A stretch of 35,013 nt of DNA from a virus. The notes under the pieces are model-generated. The model had not been told where the DNA came from. It was given only the letters and a program-made list of their open reading frames with translations, and did no database searches. The stretch is from IMG/VR virus record IMGVR_UViG_3300028399_000020, positions 1 to 35,013 of that record; one strand, written 5' to 3'. Of this stretch, positions 20,109-30,300 are shown piece after piece; position 1 is the stretch's first letter, and every line of letters begins with the position of its first letter. The translations under genes were made by a program, and so were the position numbers.

Positions 20109-21278
20109 ATGCCGAGCAGTATGCACCAACATTTAAGTGTGATGGTAGGTGAGATTATTACTGCTAATCCCGGGACAATTCTTGATGTTGGTATTGGCTT
20201 TGGCAAGTGGGGGTTTTTAGCAAGAGAATTTTTGGAGACCCATCACGATAGGGTTTTCCCTAATGAATGGCAGTTAAAGATTGATGGGGTTGAGATTTTT
20301 AAGGAATATGTTGAGAAGTTACCCTGGGTAAAAGAGGTTTATAATCATGTGTATGTAGGTAATATTGTTGATTTGGTAGATGAAATTCCTTCGTATGATT
20401 TAATTATAGCAGGGGATGTAATTGAGCATATTGGTAAAAGAACGGCTGTTGATGTGTTAAACAAGCTACTTCTCAAAGCAAAGAAGAAGTTCCTACTCTC
20501 TATCCCATTGGGTAATTGGCTTGGTAACAAGGTTGTAGCTAACAATCCCTATGAATCCCATAAATCTATCTGGACGGCTAATGAGCTTATTAACTTACAT
20601 ATCCGGCCTGCAAAAACTTACGCTTATAAAGGGATTAGGGGGGATGTTGGGGTATTTGTGTATGAGAAGGCAGATTATATTGTTATATCTTATTACACAA
20701 AAGGGACTGGCTACCAGAAGGAAGCAGAGGGGTTGATAAAGAGTTTGGAAAATGTTGGCTTGGCTTATGATATATCTGGAACAGGGAATATGGGTAATTG
20801 GCAGAAGAATACCCATTACAAGGCTAAGTTTATCCTGGAACAGGTTATTAAACACAAGAAGCCTGTTGTTTTCCTTGATGCTGATGCAAGAGTATTGGAA
20901 TACCCGCAGTTATTTGCTTCCCTTGCAGATTATGATTTTGCTTATCATCCGCTTGATTGGTTCTTGCAATGGCGTGGGAAGAAGGGCGACAGGATAGAGG
21001 CTTTAAGTGGGACTCTATGGGTAAATTATAACGATAGGGTAATAGCATTTCTAAAGGATTGGATTGAGGAGAATAATAGAAGTGCGGAATGGGAGCAGAA
21101 GAATATGGAACGGGCATTAAGGCGATGGGAGGATAAACTTAAAATTTATCATTTGCCGGTTGAATACTGTGCAGTGGTTCGGCATGATGGGAAACTCCCT
21201 CCGCATATCAAGAGGCCGGTTATTTTACATACCCAGGCCTCAAGAAGATTAAAAGGAGAGGTAAATGGCGATAAGTAA
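20109..21278 (+). CDS. SAM methyltransferase fused to a glycosyltransferase-like domain
   Basis: A 389-residue protein from the ATG at 20109 (AAGGAG 8 nt upstream, two bases after the previous stop); an in-frame start at 20079 would lie inside the neighbour. The N-terminal domain has motif I TILDVGIGFGKWG (23-35) and IIAGDVIEHI (motif II/III), a class I methyltransferase. From about residue 195 a second domain shows FLDADARV with D257-x-D259, resembling nucleotide-diphospho-sugar transferases, and ends with conserved Trp and His residues. It follows the two Rossmann paralogues and overlaps the connector gene by 14 nt. The three may build or methylate a glycan on the virion. Confidence 0.75.
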   Translation: MPSSMHQHLSVMVGEIITANPGTILDVGIGFGKWGFLAREFLETHHDRVFPNEWQLKIDGVEIFKEYVEKLPWVKEVYNHVYVGNIVDLVDEIPSYDLIIAGDVIEHIGKRTAVDVLNKLLLKAKKKFLLSIPLGNWLGNKVVANNPYESHKSIWTANELINLHIRPAKTYAYKGIRGDVGVFVYEKADYIVISYYTKGTGYQKEAEGLIKSLENVGLAYDISGTGNMGNWQKNTHYKAKFILEQVIKHKKPVVFLDADARVLEYPQLFASLADYDFAYHPLDWFLQWRGKKGDRIEALSGTLWVNYNDRVIAFLKDWIEENNRSAEWEQKNMERALRRWEDKLKIYHLPVEYCAVVRHDGKLPPHIKRPVILHTQASRRLKGEVNGDK

Positions 21279-21879
21279 AGATAATATTCTTTCCGAGGTT
21301 AATTCCCGTACTGGTAGGGCAGAGAGTAGTATAGATAACCTGATAAAGGCCATTCTTTTAGACCTTACTATTGATTTCCCATTTTTGAAACGGGAGGTTT
21401 ATACCGGTACAGTTGCAGGGCAAGCTGATTATGCGATAGATGAGTTTACCGGAGATAACATAACTGAATATTTCAGGACTGTTCTTTTTGGCAAGATTGA
21501 TGATAATGAGCCTTTAATAGAGTTTGCTAACTTTGAGGCGTACCAAGAAGCAATTGCTGATGAAACACAGGCGGATTGGGATGAGCCGGAGTATTTTATT
21601 ATTTATGATGGGGTACTATACTTATATCCTACACCGGATGATAGTTATACTGTTACGCTGTTTGTAACTTCAGTATTAAATGACCCAGATAATATTATTC
21701 TGCCTGATATGTTTGAAGAGGCGATTATTGAGGGGTGCTGTTTCAAGTTGTATGAGGCAAAGGGGCAGGCGAATAATCCGGCGGCTAAAGTGCATTTGTC
21801 GCTTTACCAGGATATGGTGCGGAAATTAAAGAGATTACATAATTTCCCGATTAACCAGGTTACTTATAATGATATATAA
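21265..21879 (+). CDS. Head-tail connector (adaptor) protein
   Basis: A 204-residue protein. An N-terminal helical part (DNILSEVNSRTGRAESSIDNLIKAILLDLTIDFPFL), then a beta domain with YLYPTPDDSYTVTLFV and a C-terminal helix typical of the adaptor family that forms the ring below the portal in podovirus-like particles (gp4/gp11 type). The motif GVLYLYPTPD is especially characteristic. The start lies inside the previous gene with a GGAGAGG site. The C-terminal tail would insert into the portal ring. Confidence 0.8.
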   Translation: MAISKDNILSEVNSRTGRAESSIDNLIKAILLDLTIDFPFLKREVYTGTVAGQADYAIDEFTGDNITEYFRTVLFGKIDDNEPLIEFANFEAYQEAIADETQADWDEPEYFIIYDGVLYLYPTPDDSYTVTLFVTSVLNDPDNIILPDMFEEAIIEGCCFKLYEAKGQANNPAAKVHLSLYQDMVRKLKRLHNFPINQVTYNDI

Positions 21880-21890
21880 AGGAGGGGAAG

Positions 21891-22703
21891 ATGGCATTTA
21901 CTAAGAATTGGGATGAAAGTGTTCCGCCAGATACAGGAGAAACTCCCTCTCTTGGTGCGCAGAGAATAAGGGAGTTTAAGCAGGCTATTAGGGAGAGGTT
22001 AGCAGAAGACCATAAATTTGTTTCAGATGAGACAGGGCAAAGTGATATAGGTAAGCATAAGAAAGTTAGACTTATAAAGCAGGATTCCGATATTTTAGCT
22101 GAGACAGATATAGGTATTCTCTATACTAAGAATGTAAATAATATTCCAGAGCTTTTCTGGCGTGATGAGAATGGAAACATTAAACAGCTAACTTCTGAGG
22201 GGAAGTTAAATATTGCTGAAGCTGAAATCCCTGCTGTATTTGTAAAACTTACTGGCGACCAGACAATTGCAGGGGTTAAAACTTTTAGCTCAAATCCTAA
22301 GATAGAGACTTATGCCGACCCCACAGCGGATGAGGAGTTTGCCCCTAAAAAGTATGTAGATGACGCAGTATCACCGTTGCTATCTCGCACTCCTGATTAT
22401 GATAGTGGGTGGTTTGCAGTAACGGCTAATACTCTTTATACAAAGGCGCATAGTTTAAGCGCAAGACCTAAGCTGATTGTAGTGCTTTACGACAAGGAAA
22501 GTGATGGTAGTGGTAAGAACTTTATTGTTGGACAAATGAATATAACCAATTATGGTGATGCAGGTGCAATTGTTGGGTTTGATGCTACCAATGTTTACGT
22601 GAGATGCCATTCTTACGTGTCTCCTGCTCACGTTAATGATGTTGATGCTTCTTACAGTGAGTTAGCTACTTCTGGATATTATAGAATATTAGCCTGGAAA
22701 TAA
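21891..22703 (+). CDS. Tail fibre-like protein
   Basis: A 270-residue protein with a strong AGGAGGGG site. The N-terminus (GAQRIREFKQAIRERLAEDHKF) is an oligomerising helix common in short phage fibre or neck proteins. The centre has VKLTGDQTIAGVKTFSSNPK followed by EFAPKKYVDDAV, the repeat unit of trimeric fibre shafts. The C-terminal 90 residues are beta-rich and end in YYRILAWK, a globular tip. Probably a fibre or receptor-contact protein attached near the connector. Confidence 0.75.
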   Translation: MAFTKNWDESVPPDTGETPSLGAQRIREFKQAIRERLAEDHKFVSDETGQSDIGKHKKVRLIKQDSDILAETDIGILYTKNVNNIPELFWRDENGNIKQLTSEGKLNIAEAEIPAVFVKLTGDQTIAGVKTFSSNPKIETYADPTADEEFAPKKYVDDAVSPLLSRTPDYDSGWFAVTANTLYTKAHSLSARPKLIVVLYDKESDGSGKNFIVGQMNITNYGDAGAIVGFDATNVYVRCHSYVSPAHVNDVDASYSELATSGYYRILAWK

Positions 22704-22716
22704 AAGGGGGATAGAT

Positions 22717-23052
22717 ATGTTTATTTTGTATGATAAGCCAACAGGTAAGATTCTTTCTTATGATGATAATGGTGATTTTGTGGTGGGGAAGAATCAAGCT
22801 CTCTTAAAAATCCCTGGCAGAATGCGAGATTATCCACTGATTCGGCAAGGAAAGCATCTGTCTAAGTATGCAAAGGTGGTGAATGGTAAGATTGTTAAGC
22901 GGTCATTGAAAGAGATTGAGGTTGAGGATGAGGGCTTATCAAGAAAACACCTGGCTGAGAAGTTGATTAGGCAGAAGCTAAGGGAAATTGCTATCAGGGA
23001 GTTGAAGAAAGAAGGGAAATGGATTTTGAAAGGAAGTAAAAATGGCGCTTAG
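22717..23052 (+). CDS. Hypothetical protein downstream of the fibre gene
   Basis: A 111-residue protein, AAGGGGG upstream. The N-terminal 40 residues are beta-like (FILYDKPTGKILSYDD) and the C-terminal half a basic helix (LAEKLIRQKLREIAIRELKKEG). Position suggests a fibre-assembly factor or small tail component. Not recognised. Confidence 0.55.
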   Translation: MFILYDKPTGKILSYDDNGDFVVGKNQALLKIPGRMRDYPLIRQGKHLSKYAKVVNGKIVKRSLKEIEVEDEGLSRKHLAEKLIRQKLREIAIRELKKEGKWILKGSKNGA

Positions 23053-24844
23053 ACCTTACGGGATATTTTCGCCTACACTTGGGTTAAAGCTGGATATTAC
23101 CAGTATTCTGCTTAAAGAGGCATATACTCCTGATATTAAGGATTGCTTCTTTCAAAAGGGCGAAGTGTGGCGGGTGAAAAAGCGCAGTTATGAGTTTAGT
23201 TATAGCTTCCCTGATACTATCTTGACTCTTTATTACTATGATAAGGCGAGCAGTAATGAAAAATGGTTAATTGTTTTTACCAAGAGAGATATTGCTTACA
23301 GGGATATTAACAATAACAGATTTGTTTTTCTTAATAAGATTTATAATCAGGGTGTAATAACTAATGCTACTCAAAACTCTGGTAGCTCATTTAGTTTAAC
23401 TTTCCTGCTTCCTTCTGGTGAGGATTTATCTTCCAATGTTAAGGCAGGAGATTTTATTAGACTGAGCAATGCTTCTTCTCCTTATACTTCTGATGATACC
23501 TGGTACGAGATTTTGAGTATAGATAGCGGGGATACTATCACCTGTTCAGGCACATTACCGAGCGGCTATTCTGTGCCATCTGGTGGGGATGTGTATGTAA
23601 TACGAAAAACATTTAGTGGTGGAGACAGTGATTATTGGAGTGTTACTAATTTTAATGAGAAATTGATTGCCACTAATAGGGGGAGAGACTCTGTTGTTAT
23701 ATGGACAGGGTCAGGACAAATACAAGACCTTACCTGTCCTTATAAAGCAAGGTATGTATATTCTTACAATCAAAGGGTTTTATTGGGCTATACCATAGAG
23801 AGCGGGCAGGAATATCCTTTTAGAATACGGTGGAGTGGGATAAGTGATGAGACTGATTGGGGAACAAGCTCAGGCTCGGATGCAGGATATATGACGGTAT
23901 ATGAGGGGGAAGGTATTTTCCAGGGGTTTGCTACTTTGAGAGGCGCATTGATTCTGTTCAAAGATAGTGCGATTATCCGTGCCTGGGATGTTGAGACTTC
24001 CGATATTTTTAATAAAAATCTTGTATTGGATACAGAAGGGACTGTTGCTCCTTATTCTATTATTACGAAGAATGACAGGGTATATTTCTGGGCTTCTGAT
24101 AGGAGTTTTAAGGTTTTTGATGGAATGAATGTTAGGCGTATTTCTAACGATATTGATGATATTGTTAGTAATATCAATGTGAATAAGGAAGGGGTAATCC
24201 AGGCATTTTATGTGGAGAAATACAATCATATCCTTTTTGCTATCCCCTATGGCACTTCTGATAATCTAAATAAAGTTTTAATCTATGACCTTGATTATGT
24301 TAACAATAATTGGGGTGTAATGGATATGGAGATTTCCTGCATTGGCTGGTATATACAGGAGGCTTCTTTAAGTTGGGCGGATTTGCCTTATAATAACTGG
24401 GCAGATTGGGATTGGGTGGACTGGAAATATACAGGTGAAAGTAGTGGCTATCCTATTGATATAGCCGGCGGATATTCCGGTAAGATTTACCGGCTAAATG
24501 CAGATAATAATGATTTAGGTTCTGAGTATGAGGCATACATGGTGGTGGAGACTGATTTAGAAGGCAAGCAAGCATTACCTTTTTATAAAAGATTATTGAA
24601 GATACAGCTTTATGTTGAAGCTGAGGTAGCCGGCGATTTGGATGTTTATGTACAGCGAGATAGTGAGGATGTTTGGCAGAGCTTAGGTAGTGTTGAGTTA
24701 TCGGAAACTGGTAAGCAAGGAGTGATTGTTAAGGATTTACCCGTTGATGTTTTGGCAAAGGTATTCAGGTTTAAGTTTTCCTCCAAGAGCTTTTTCCGGT
24801 TAGTGGGAATAGTATTTTGGAGTGATGTTGTAGGAGATAGGTAA
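23042..24844 (+). CDS. Large beta-propeller-like tail protein
   Basis: A 600-residue protein, overlapping the previous gene by 11 nt. Mostly short beta strands with repeated Trp/Asp/Tyr loops (for example GDSDYWSVTNFNEKLIATN, then VYFWASDRSFKVFDG and WADLPYNNWADWDWVDW), giving a propeller-like impression. Proteins of this length and type, after the connector, form the tail tube/nozzle of podovirus-like particles (T7 gp12 or P22 gp10 position). Assignment is by position, size and composition. Confidence 0.7.
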   Translation: MALRPYGIFSPTLGLKLDITSILLKEAYTPDIKDCFFQKGEVWRVKKRSYEFSYSFPDTILTLYYYDKASSNEKWLIVFTKRDIAYRDINNNRFVFLNKIYNQGVITNATQNSGSSFSLTFLLPSGEDLSSNVKAGDFIRLSNASSPYTSDDTWYEILSIDSGDTITCSGTLPSGYSVPSGGDVYVIRKTFSGGDSDYWSVTNFNEKLIATNRGRDSVVIWTGSGQIQDLTCPYKARYVYSYNQRVLLGYTIESGQEYPFRIRWSGISDETDWGTSSGSDAGYMTVYEGEGIFQGFATLRGALILFKDSAIIRAWDVETSDIFNKNLVLDTEGTVAPYSIITKNDRVYFWASDRSFKVFDGMNVRRISNDIDDIVSNINVNKEGVIQAFYVEKYNHILFAIPYGTSDNLNKVLIYDLDYVNNNWGVMDMEISCIGWYIQEASLSWADLPYNNWADWDWVDWKYTGESSGYPIDIAGGYSGKIYRLNADNNDLGSEYEAYMVVETDLEGKQALPFYKRLLKIQLYVEAEVAGDLDVYVQRDSEDVWQSLGSVELSETGKQGVIVKDLPVDVLAKVFRFKFSSKSFFRLVGIVFWSDVVGDR

Positions 24845-25003
24845 ATGCAAACACCAAAGATGATTTTTCTACCTGACCCTGATGATGTAAAGGATATTGA
24901 GACGCTAAGGCAGTTTTTGAAAGCGTTACTTGAGCAGTTACGGGAAGAGCATTTGAATGTTTATGAAGATTTAAGGAGCTTGTCAAGTGGTAGTGGAAGT
25001 TAA
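24845..25003 (+). CDS. 52-residue helical small protein
   Basis: A short frame directly after the previous stop with AGGAG 10 nt upstream. After MQTPKMIFLPDPDD comes an acidic amphipathic helix (IETLRQFLKALLEQLREEHLNVYEDL) and a Ser/Gly tail. It overlaps the acetyltransferase-like gene by 17 nt. The helix looks like a coiled-coil trimer or tail-fibre foot. Not recognised. Confidence 0.6.
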   Translation: MQTPKMIFLPDPDDVKDIETLRQFLKALLEQLREEHLNVYEDLRSLSSGSGS

Positions 25004-25451
25004 GGATTACGATATTTTGTGGCGTATTTCACGGTTAGTTGATACTGGTGCTTTTGGTAAGTTGGGTTATACTGCTGATGAGTTTTTCCGGTATCTTATT
25101 GATAACTTTGACCAGGGCGAGATAAAGGTTTTTGCCTATATAAAAGATAAGAAGATTGTTGGATTTGTGGTGTGTTCTGTGTCGGAGAACTTAATTTCCG
25201 GTGAGAAAGAAGTTTTTATTGATTTAGCTTGGGTTGATAGGCACGCAGATGGGAAGGTTGGAAAGGATTTATTGAAGAAAGTGGAAGTATATACCCGTGG
25301 CCTAAATCTTAAGAAAATATCTGGCTATACCACATTGACAAAGGAGAGGGCAATACTCAGGAAATATGGATTTAAGAACGAGGCGATTATTATGAGTAAA
25401 GTATTAGAGGAGGGAGGTAAAAATGGGACAGCAGAAGAAGAAGAAAGTTAA
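24987..25451 (+). CDS. GNAT-like acetyltransferase-fold protein
   Basis: A 154-residue protein starting at GTG with AAGGAG 9 nt upstream. The order of elements is GNAT-like: VFAYIKDKKIVGFVVCSVSE (strands 2-3), IDLAWVDRHADGKVGKDLLKKV (acetyl-CoA loop and helix; the canonical R/Q-x-x-G-x-G/A is altered to H-A-D-G-K-V-G), KKISGYTT and AILRKYGFKNEAIIMSKVL. GNAT-like genes occur inside structural modules of podovirus-like phages. The altered loop makes activity uncertain; a structural role is possible. Confidence 0.7.
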   Translation: MVVEVKDYDILWRISRLVDTGAFGKLGYTADEFFRYLIDNFDQGEIKVFAYIKDKKIVGFVVCSVSENLISGEKEVFIDLAWVDRHADGKVGKDLLKKVEVYTRGLNLKKISGYTTLTKERAILRKYGFKNEAIIMSKVLEEGGKNGTAEEEES

Positions 25452-26223
25452 ACCTAAACTCCTGGAGACTCCCTGGCAAAAGGAGATAAGGAAATGGATG
25501 TTACAGTGGATAAACACTCCTTATCAACCATATGGCGGAGAAACTGTTGCTCCTATGAGTGGGCTTGAACAGCTTGCTTATAGTAGGTTAGGAAGTTTAC
25601 TTGGAGACAGCGGGTTGTATGATTTGGCAAAAGGTGAGATTTCCAAGAGTTTAAGCGGTGGGTATGACCCTTATAAATCCCCATATTACAAGTCTTTACG
25701 TGAAGGAGCTTTAAGAGAAGAGCAGGCGAGTATTAACAGGATGAGACGGGGTGCTTTGAAAGGTGGTACTTTATATGGCTCTCCTTCTGAGATGAAGGAA
25801 GCTACATTGAGGGCTCGCACTTCTACTGGACTTGCACAGATTTTGGGGCAGTTGAGTCAGGCGGAGAGGACAAGGCAGGTGCAGGAGTTAGGGTTGATTC
25901 CTTCTATCCAACAGATTCCTTATAACCAGGTGGGCTATGCTTTTAGGTATGGAGCATTACCGAGAATATTGGAGCAGGCTAAACTGGATAAGAAGATGGA
26001 GGAGTGGCTAAGAGGTCAATCTTGGCCTTACACTATGCAATCAGGCCTTGCAAGTACCTTACTTGGATATGCTCCCTGGCATTACCCGATGTATCGTAAA
26101 CAGCAATCTGGATGGGGTGGTGCTTTAGGTGGATTAGGTGGAGCATTACTTGGCGGAATGATGGGACAGCCATCGCTTGGATATGGGATAGGTTCTCAGC
26201 TTGGAGGGCTTTTGTTCCCTTGA
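25423..26223 (+). CDS. Internal virion/ejection-type protein
   Basis: A 266-residue protein with GGGAGG upstream. Lys-rich start, a helical middle (SQAERTRQVQELGLIPSIQQI) and a Gly-rich, hydrophobic C-terminus (WGGALGGLGGALLGGMMGQ) suited to membrane insertion. Small ejection proteins of short-tailed phages (P22 gp7-like) have comparable Gly-rich helices. Followed by two further proteins, the last very large, it would form an ejectosome set of three. Confidence 0.6.
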   Translation: MGQQKKKKVKPKLLETPWQKEIRKWMLQWINTPYQPYGGETVAPMSGLEQLAYSRLGSLLGDSGLYDLAKGEISKSLSGGYDPYKSPYYKSLREGALREEQASINRMRRGALKGGTLYGSPSEMKEATLRARTSTGLAQILGQLSQAERTRQVQELGLIPSIQQIPYNQVGYAFRYGALPRILEQAKLDKKMEEWLRGQSWPYTMQSGLASTLLGYAPWHYPMYRKQQSGWGGALGGLGGALLGGMMGQPSLGYGIGSQLGGLLFP

Positions 26224-26236
26224 AGGAGGTTAAGAT

Positions 26237-27364
26237 ATGAATGGATTACCTACAAGCCTAAGAATAGCGGGAGTGCCTCCTGCTTCTATGGGTGGCCTTA
26301 CTTATGACCCCTCTCCCGTTCCTGGCGGGGTGATGGCCAGCAATGTTTTGGCAAATATTTTGGGGTTGATTGAAGCGGAGAGACAAAGGCGGGCTGAACA
26401 GGGATTGTTACAGCAGATTTTCCAGGAGGCTGGAGTTATCCCTAAAGTTGAGCAGCAACCTACACAGGAAAGGCCAAGATGGAAGAAGGCATTTGATATT
26501 TTTAATCCCACTCTACCGCCTCTTACTCCTCCACCTTTAGAGAGTAAGTTGGCAGCGACTATCGCTCCTACTTTACTAAGAAATAAACTTGAAACGCAAA
26601 AGCGGGAGAAGATTGCCAATAGCTTAGGGCTTAATGATAGGGATAAACGTATTTTCTTAGCTACTGGTAGGTTGCCAGAGCCGGTTAAGGGGACAATTAG
26701 AGTGCTGGGGAATAAAATTTATAAAATCAATCCGGTAACGGGAGAGGCTGAAGTAATAGCAGAAGAGACAGAGAAGCCGAAACCTGAAAGTATAGAGCAA
26801 AGGCTTGAAAAAAGTGCCCTGGAAAAGTTAATGCAACCTGAGGTGCAGACTAAGAACCTTTCGCTTGATGTTGGTGGTATTACTCCACAGTTTCAGAATG
26901 TACCAATTACTACTAAGAGACCGCCGCTTAATGAGGCTGAAAGGGCGATTTTGAGAGCTAAGGGGTTTATTAAAGAGCAGAAACAGCCTACTTTAACACC
27001 TTATCAGAGTAAGCAGTTAGAATTAAATAAACAGGCAGCAATAGCAATGATTAAATCTAAGACAATCCCCACAGATTTCGGCCCCCTTGAGGTTGGTAAT
27101 AAGAATCAGATGGTTTCTTATGTTATCAAAGCATTTAAAGTAGATATAAATGACCCCGATATAAAGAAAGCATTGGATGAAACATTCTCAAGACCTAAGC
27201 CAAAACCTAAAGCGCATGCTGATAGTAAGCAGAGTTTCCTCTCACGATGGAGAAAACGAAGAATGGATTATTCTACTATTACCAGCAAGCAATTGTGGGA
27301 GGATGCACTTAAAGGCGATAGAAGAGCTTATGAAGAATTAGTTAAAAGAGGGCTTATAAAATGA
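26237..27364 (+). CDS. Structural protein, possible second ejection protein
   Basis: A 375-residue Pro/Gln-rich protein with AGGAGG upstream. The N-terminal 65 residues have MASNVLANILGLIEAERQRRAEQGLLQQIFQ, a helix with oligomerisation character. The rest is low-complexity with charged segments and a final globular helix pair (TSKQLWEDALKGDRRAYEELVKRG). Its ATGA overlap with the 1411-residue gene indicates joint production. No family recognised. Confidence 0.6.
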   Translation: MNGLPTSLRIAGVPPASMGGLTYDPSPVPGGVMASNVLANILGLIEAERQRRAEQGLLQQIFQEAGVIPKVEQQPTQERPRWKKAFDIFNPTLPPLTPPPLESKLAATIAPTLLRNKLETQKREKIANSLGLNDRDKRIFLATGRLPEPVKGTIRVLGNKIYKINPVTGEAEVIAEETEKPKPESIEQRLEKSALEKLMQPEVQTKNLSLDVGGITPQFQNVPITTKRPPLNEAERAILRAKGFIKEQKQPTLTPYQSKQLELNKQAAIAMIKSKTIPTDFGPLEVGNKNQMVSYVIKAFKVDINDPDIKKALDETFSRPKPKPKAHADSKQSFLSRWRKRRMDYSTITSKQLWEDALKGDRRAYEELVKRGLIK

Positions 27365-30300
27365 ATGATAACCCTTTATATTCTCCAGTGCCTTCTAATA
27401 TACAGAAACGACTTAAAGAAATGTATGAACCTATCCCTAAAGAAGTAGTGGAAAAATTAAAAATGCAGTATAGCAATGGTGCTGGCCTTTTTACTCCTCC
27501 ACAAGTACCTGAAGGTTATGATATTCCTACTCCATTGCCTACACCTGAAATTAAACCACTTACTCAAGAGAAAGTAATTCCTGAAATAAGAGCTCCAAGA
27601 CCAGAGGAGAAGGTTGATTGGGGGAAAATTCCTAAACCAGGATTACCAGAGTGGAGTTATAGAGTATCCCTTGAAGTTAGACCACTTCTAAAAAAAGTGT
27701 ATGGGGAGAAAGGGTTAGAAGAATTGCAGAAGGCACAGAAACGCCTTAATAATGTAATGGGAAGAGCTTTTTATGCTCCTGCGATAATCACTGGAAATTG
27801 GTATTTCCCTCTCTTCATGGAAGGGCTAAATCAAGTTAAGAATGTTATCTACAATGCAAAAAAAAGTGGGAGATACTCTCCTTTAGAGATACACATGCTT
27901 TCAGAGTTGCTTCCTAAAGAAACTCCTACTCCGATTAAAATAGCCAGCAATCTTGCTGAGAATATTGCAGATATAGCTTTATTAAATGCTACTGCTAATA
28001 TTGCTAAACAAGGATTATTAAAAAAGACTTTAGAGGAATTAGCGAATAAATTAGGGAAAGCAGGTAAGCTGAAAGAACCTTTAAGAGTGCATAAAAAAGA
28101 TTTAGTTAGATTTGCTAAAGGGACTACTTTAGAGAGAGAAGCAGTAAGATATTTGAAAGCTAAGAAGCTCGTGATACCAAAAGGAAAGATAGGGAGACCG
28201 GAAGCCCCATCTACCACAATACAAGTAAAGCCTCAGATTACTTCTCCACCAATCTCTGAGCTTAGAACACGATTACTCAAAACCTATGGCGATAAATACA
28301 CTCCCTGGGGACGGATAAGTAGGTTAAGCGATAAGGATTTAGCAAATGCAGATAAATGGATAGCAGGCTTGGTTAAACCACAGCCTGGGGTGGGGATTGC
28401 ACCGGAGATAAAAGCTCCTACCGCTCAAAAACAAAAACCTAAAGTTAGCCAGCCTGATGAAACCAAGCTAAAGTCTATGGTGGAGAAGGCAGGGGGTAAG
28501 TGGAAAGGGATACAAAAGCTTGATGATAAGAATGCGTATGTGGTGTTTAATGAGCCTACAAGTGATTCCACTGCTTACCTACCGATTAAGCAAGCTACCC
28601 CTGAGAATATTAGCAAGAAGCTGGCAGAGATTAAGCAGAAGTTTGGGAAGCCTAAAAAAGAACAGGTTCTATACCATGTTACTACGGGGATAAAAGGTGT
28701 TGGATTAGGACGCTTAGGTGAACATGAAGGTAAAGATATTAGTTTTACAACCGATAAAAATATTGCCACAAAAATTCAGAAATCATTAAAACGGCAAACC
28801 CGTATTATGCGTGGTGAACTTGATTTTAATAGTTTACGGAAAGAGGTATTGAGTGAAAGACCTGAAGATATTAAATTATTTGACCAAGCATTTTCTGACT
28901 TAGAAAAATCTTATGGGAAGAAAGTATATCAAACTCCCAAGTATATTGAGGAGGCATATCAAAGATTTGAAACTTATGCAGAGAAATTTCCAGACAAACC
29001 TCAAGTATGGATAATAGACCCAGAAAAATTAAAACAAGTTAATCCAGATAATATTAAAATTTTGACTGCAAAAGTAAAGAGAGGTGCAAAACCAACAAGG
29101 ATAGGGGAAAGAGGCTTAAAAGAAGTAAGATATAATCCAAAAGATATAATCTTTCCCCAAGCCGTAAAATCTAAGCCAGATGTAATCTCCCAGGTAGAAA
29201 AGCGTATCCAGGAAACATTGAAGAAGGCAAAGGCTGAGGGGAAAGTGCCTCTGCCTGAGTTAGGGGTAAGGAAAAAATCACCGCTCTTGGCAGATGTGAT
29301 TAGGAAAAAGGGCGTATCTTTGGAAGAGTTGAGGGAGGCGGAGCTATCATCGCCTCCGCTTGAGATTGGCGGGTTTATTAGAATTCCTGACAATAAAGAA
29401 ATTCAAGAATCCCTAAACAGACTTGCCTCAAAAATTGATATTGAAAAACCATTTATTGATATAGGTGCGCCAAAAACTGGCTTTTCTATCAAGAATTATT
29501 TTAGTAGGAGCGAAGCGGAGAGGTATAGGGGTGCGGTAACTGTGGATAGACTTTCTAAGTTAAAATTGACACCAGATGAATACAGAAAAGTTACTTTTAT
29601 TGCTTCACAACCTACGCTTTTTGCTCCTCTTTCTCCTGCAGAAAGAAAGCGATTATCACCAGCTTATCAATTAGTAAGAAAATTCTTTGATGAACATGCT
29701 AAAAGGCTTAAGAAATATAACATAATAGTAGAACCTTGGCCACAGAGTTTAATCAAGAGGTTGCAGAATGAAAATTTACATTTGGAAAGAACTTTGAAAT
29801 CGGCTAAAGGAGAAGAAGTTATTAACAATATTAAAGAAAAGATAAAAGATAACAAGGCAATTATTCGTTTTCTAAAAAAGCATAAAATTAAATATGTTCA
29901 TTTACCTTTGAGGGTGTGGCTTGAGGACTTATTCCAGAATTATCCCGAACACGCACCAAAAGTTATGCGTAGATTTTTCAGGAAAAGAAAAACGGTAGAC
30001 TTAAGGTCTTTGGCTAATTACCTTATTGAGCAGGGGATAATTAAACCTGAAGATACAGATATTAGAAACATTATAGCAGCTTACTCTAATAAAGTTGGTA
30101 GGATGTATTCACTTTCTGAAATCTTTCTCAATGCAAAAAAAGAAGGATTAGTAAAGCCAATGAGTGAAGCCCCTGCAGATTGGGTGCTTCCTCCTGCCAA
30201 GCTAATTCCTGAATTAAGAGGTTATCGGGTGCATCCAGCTTTTATGGAGTACCTGGAACGATTCCTTTTTAATGTTCGTAAAGGATATATTTTAAATAGG

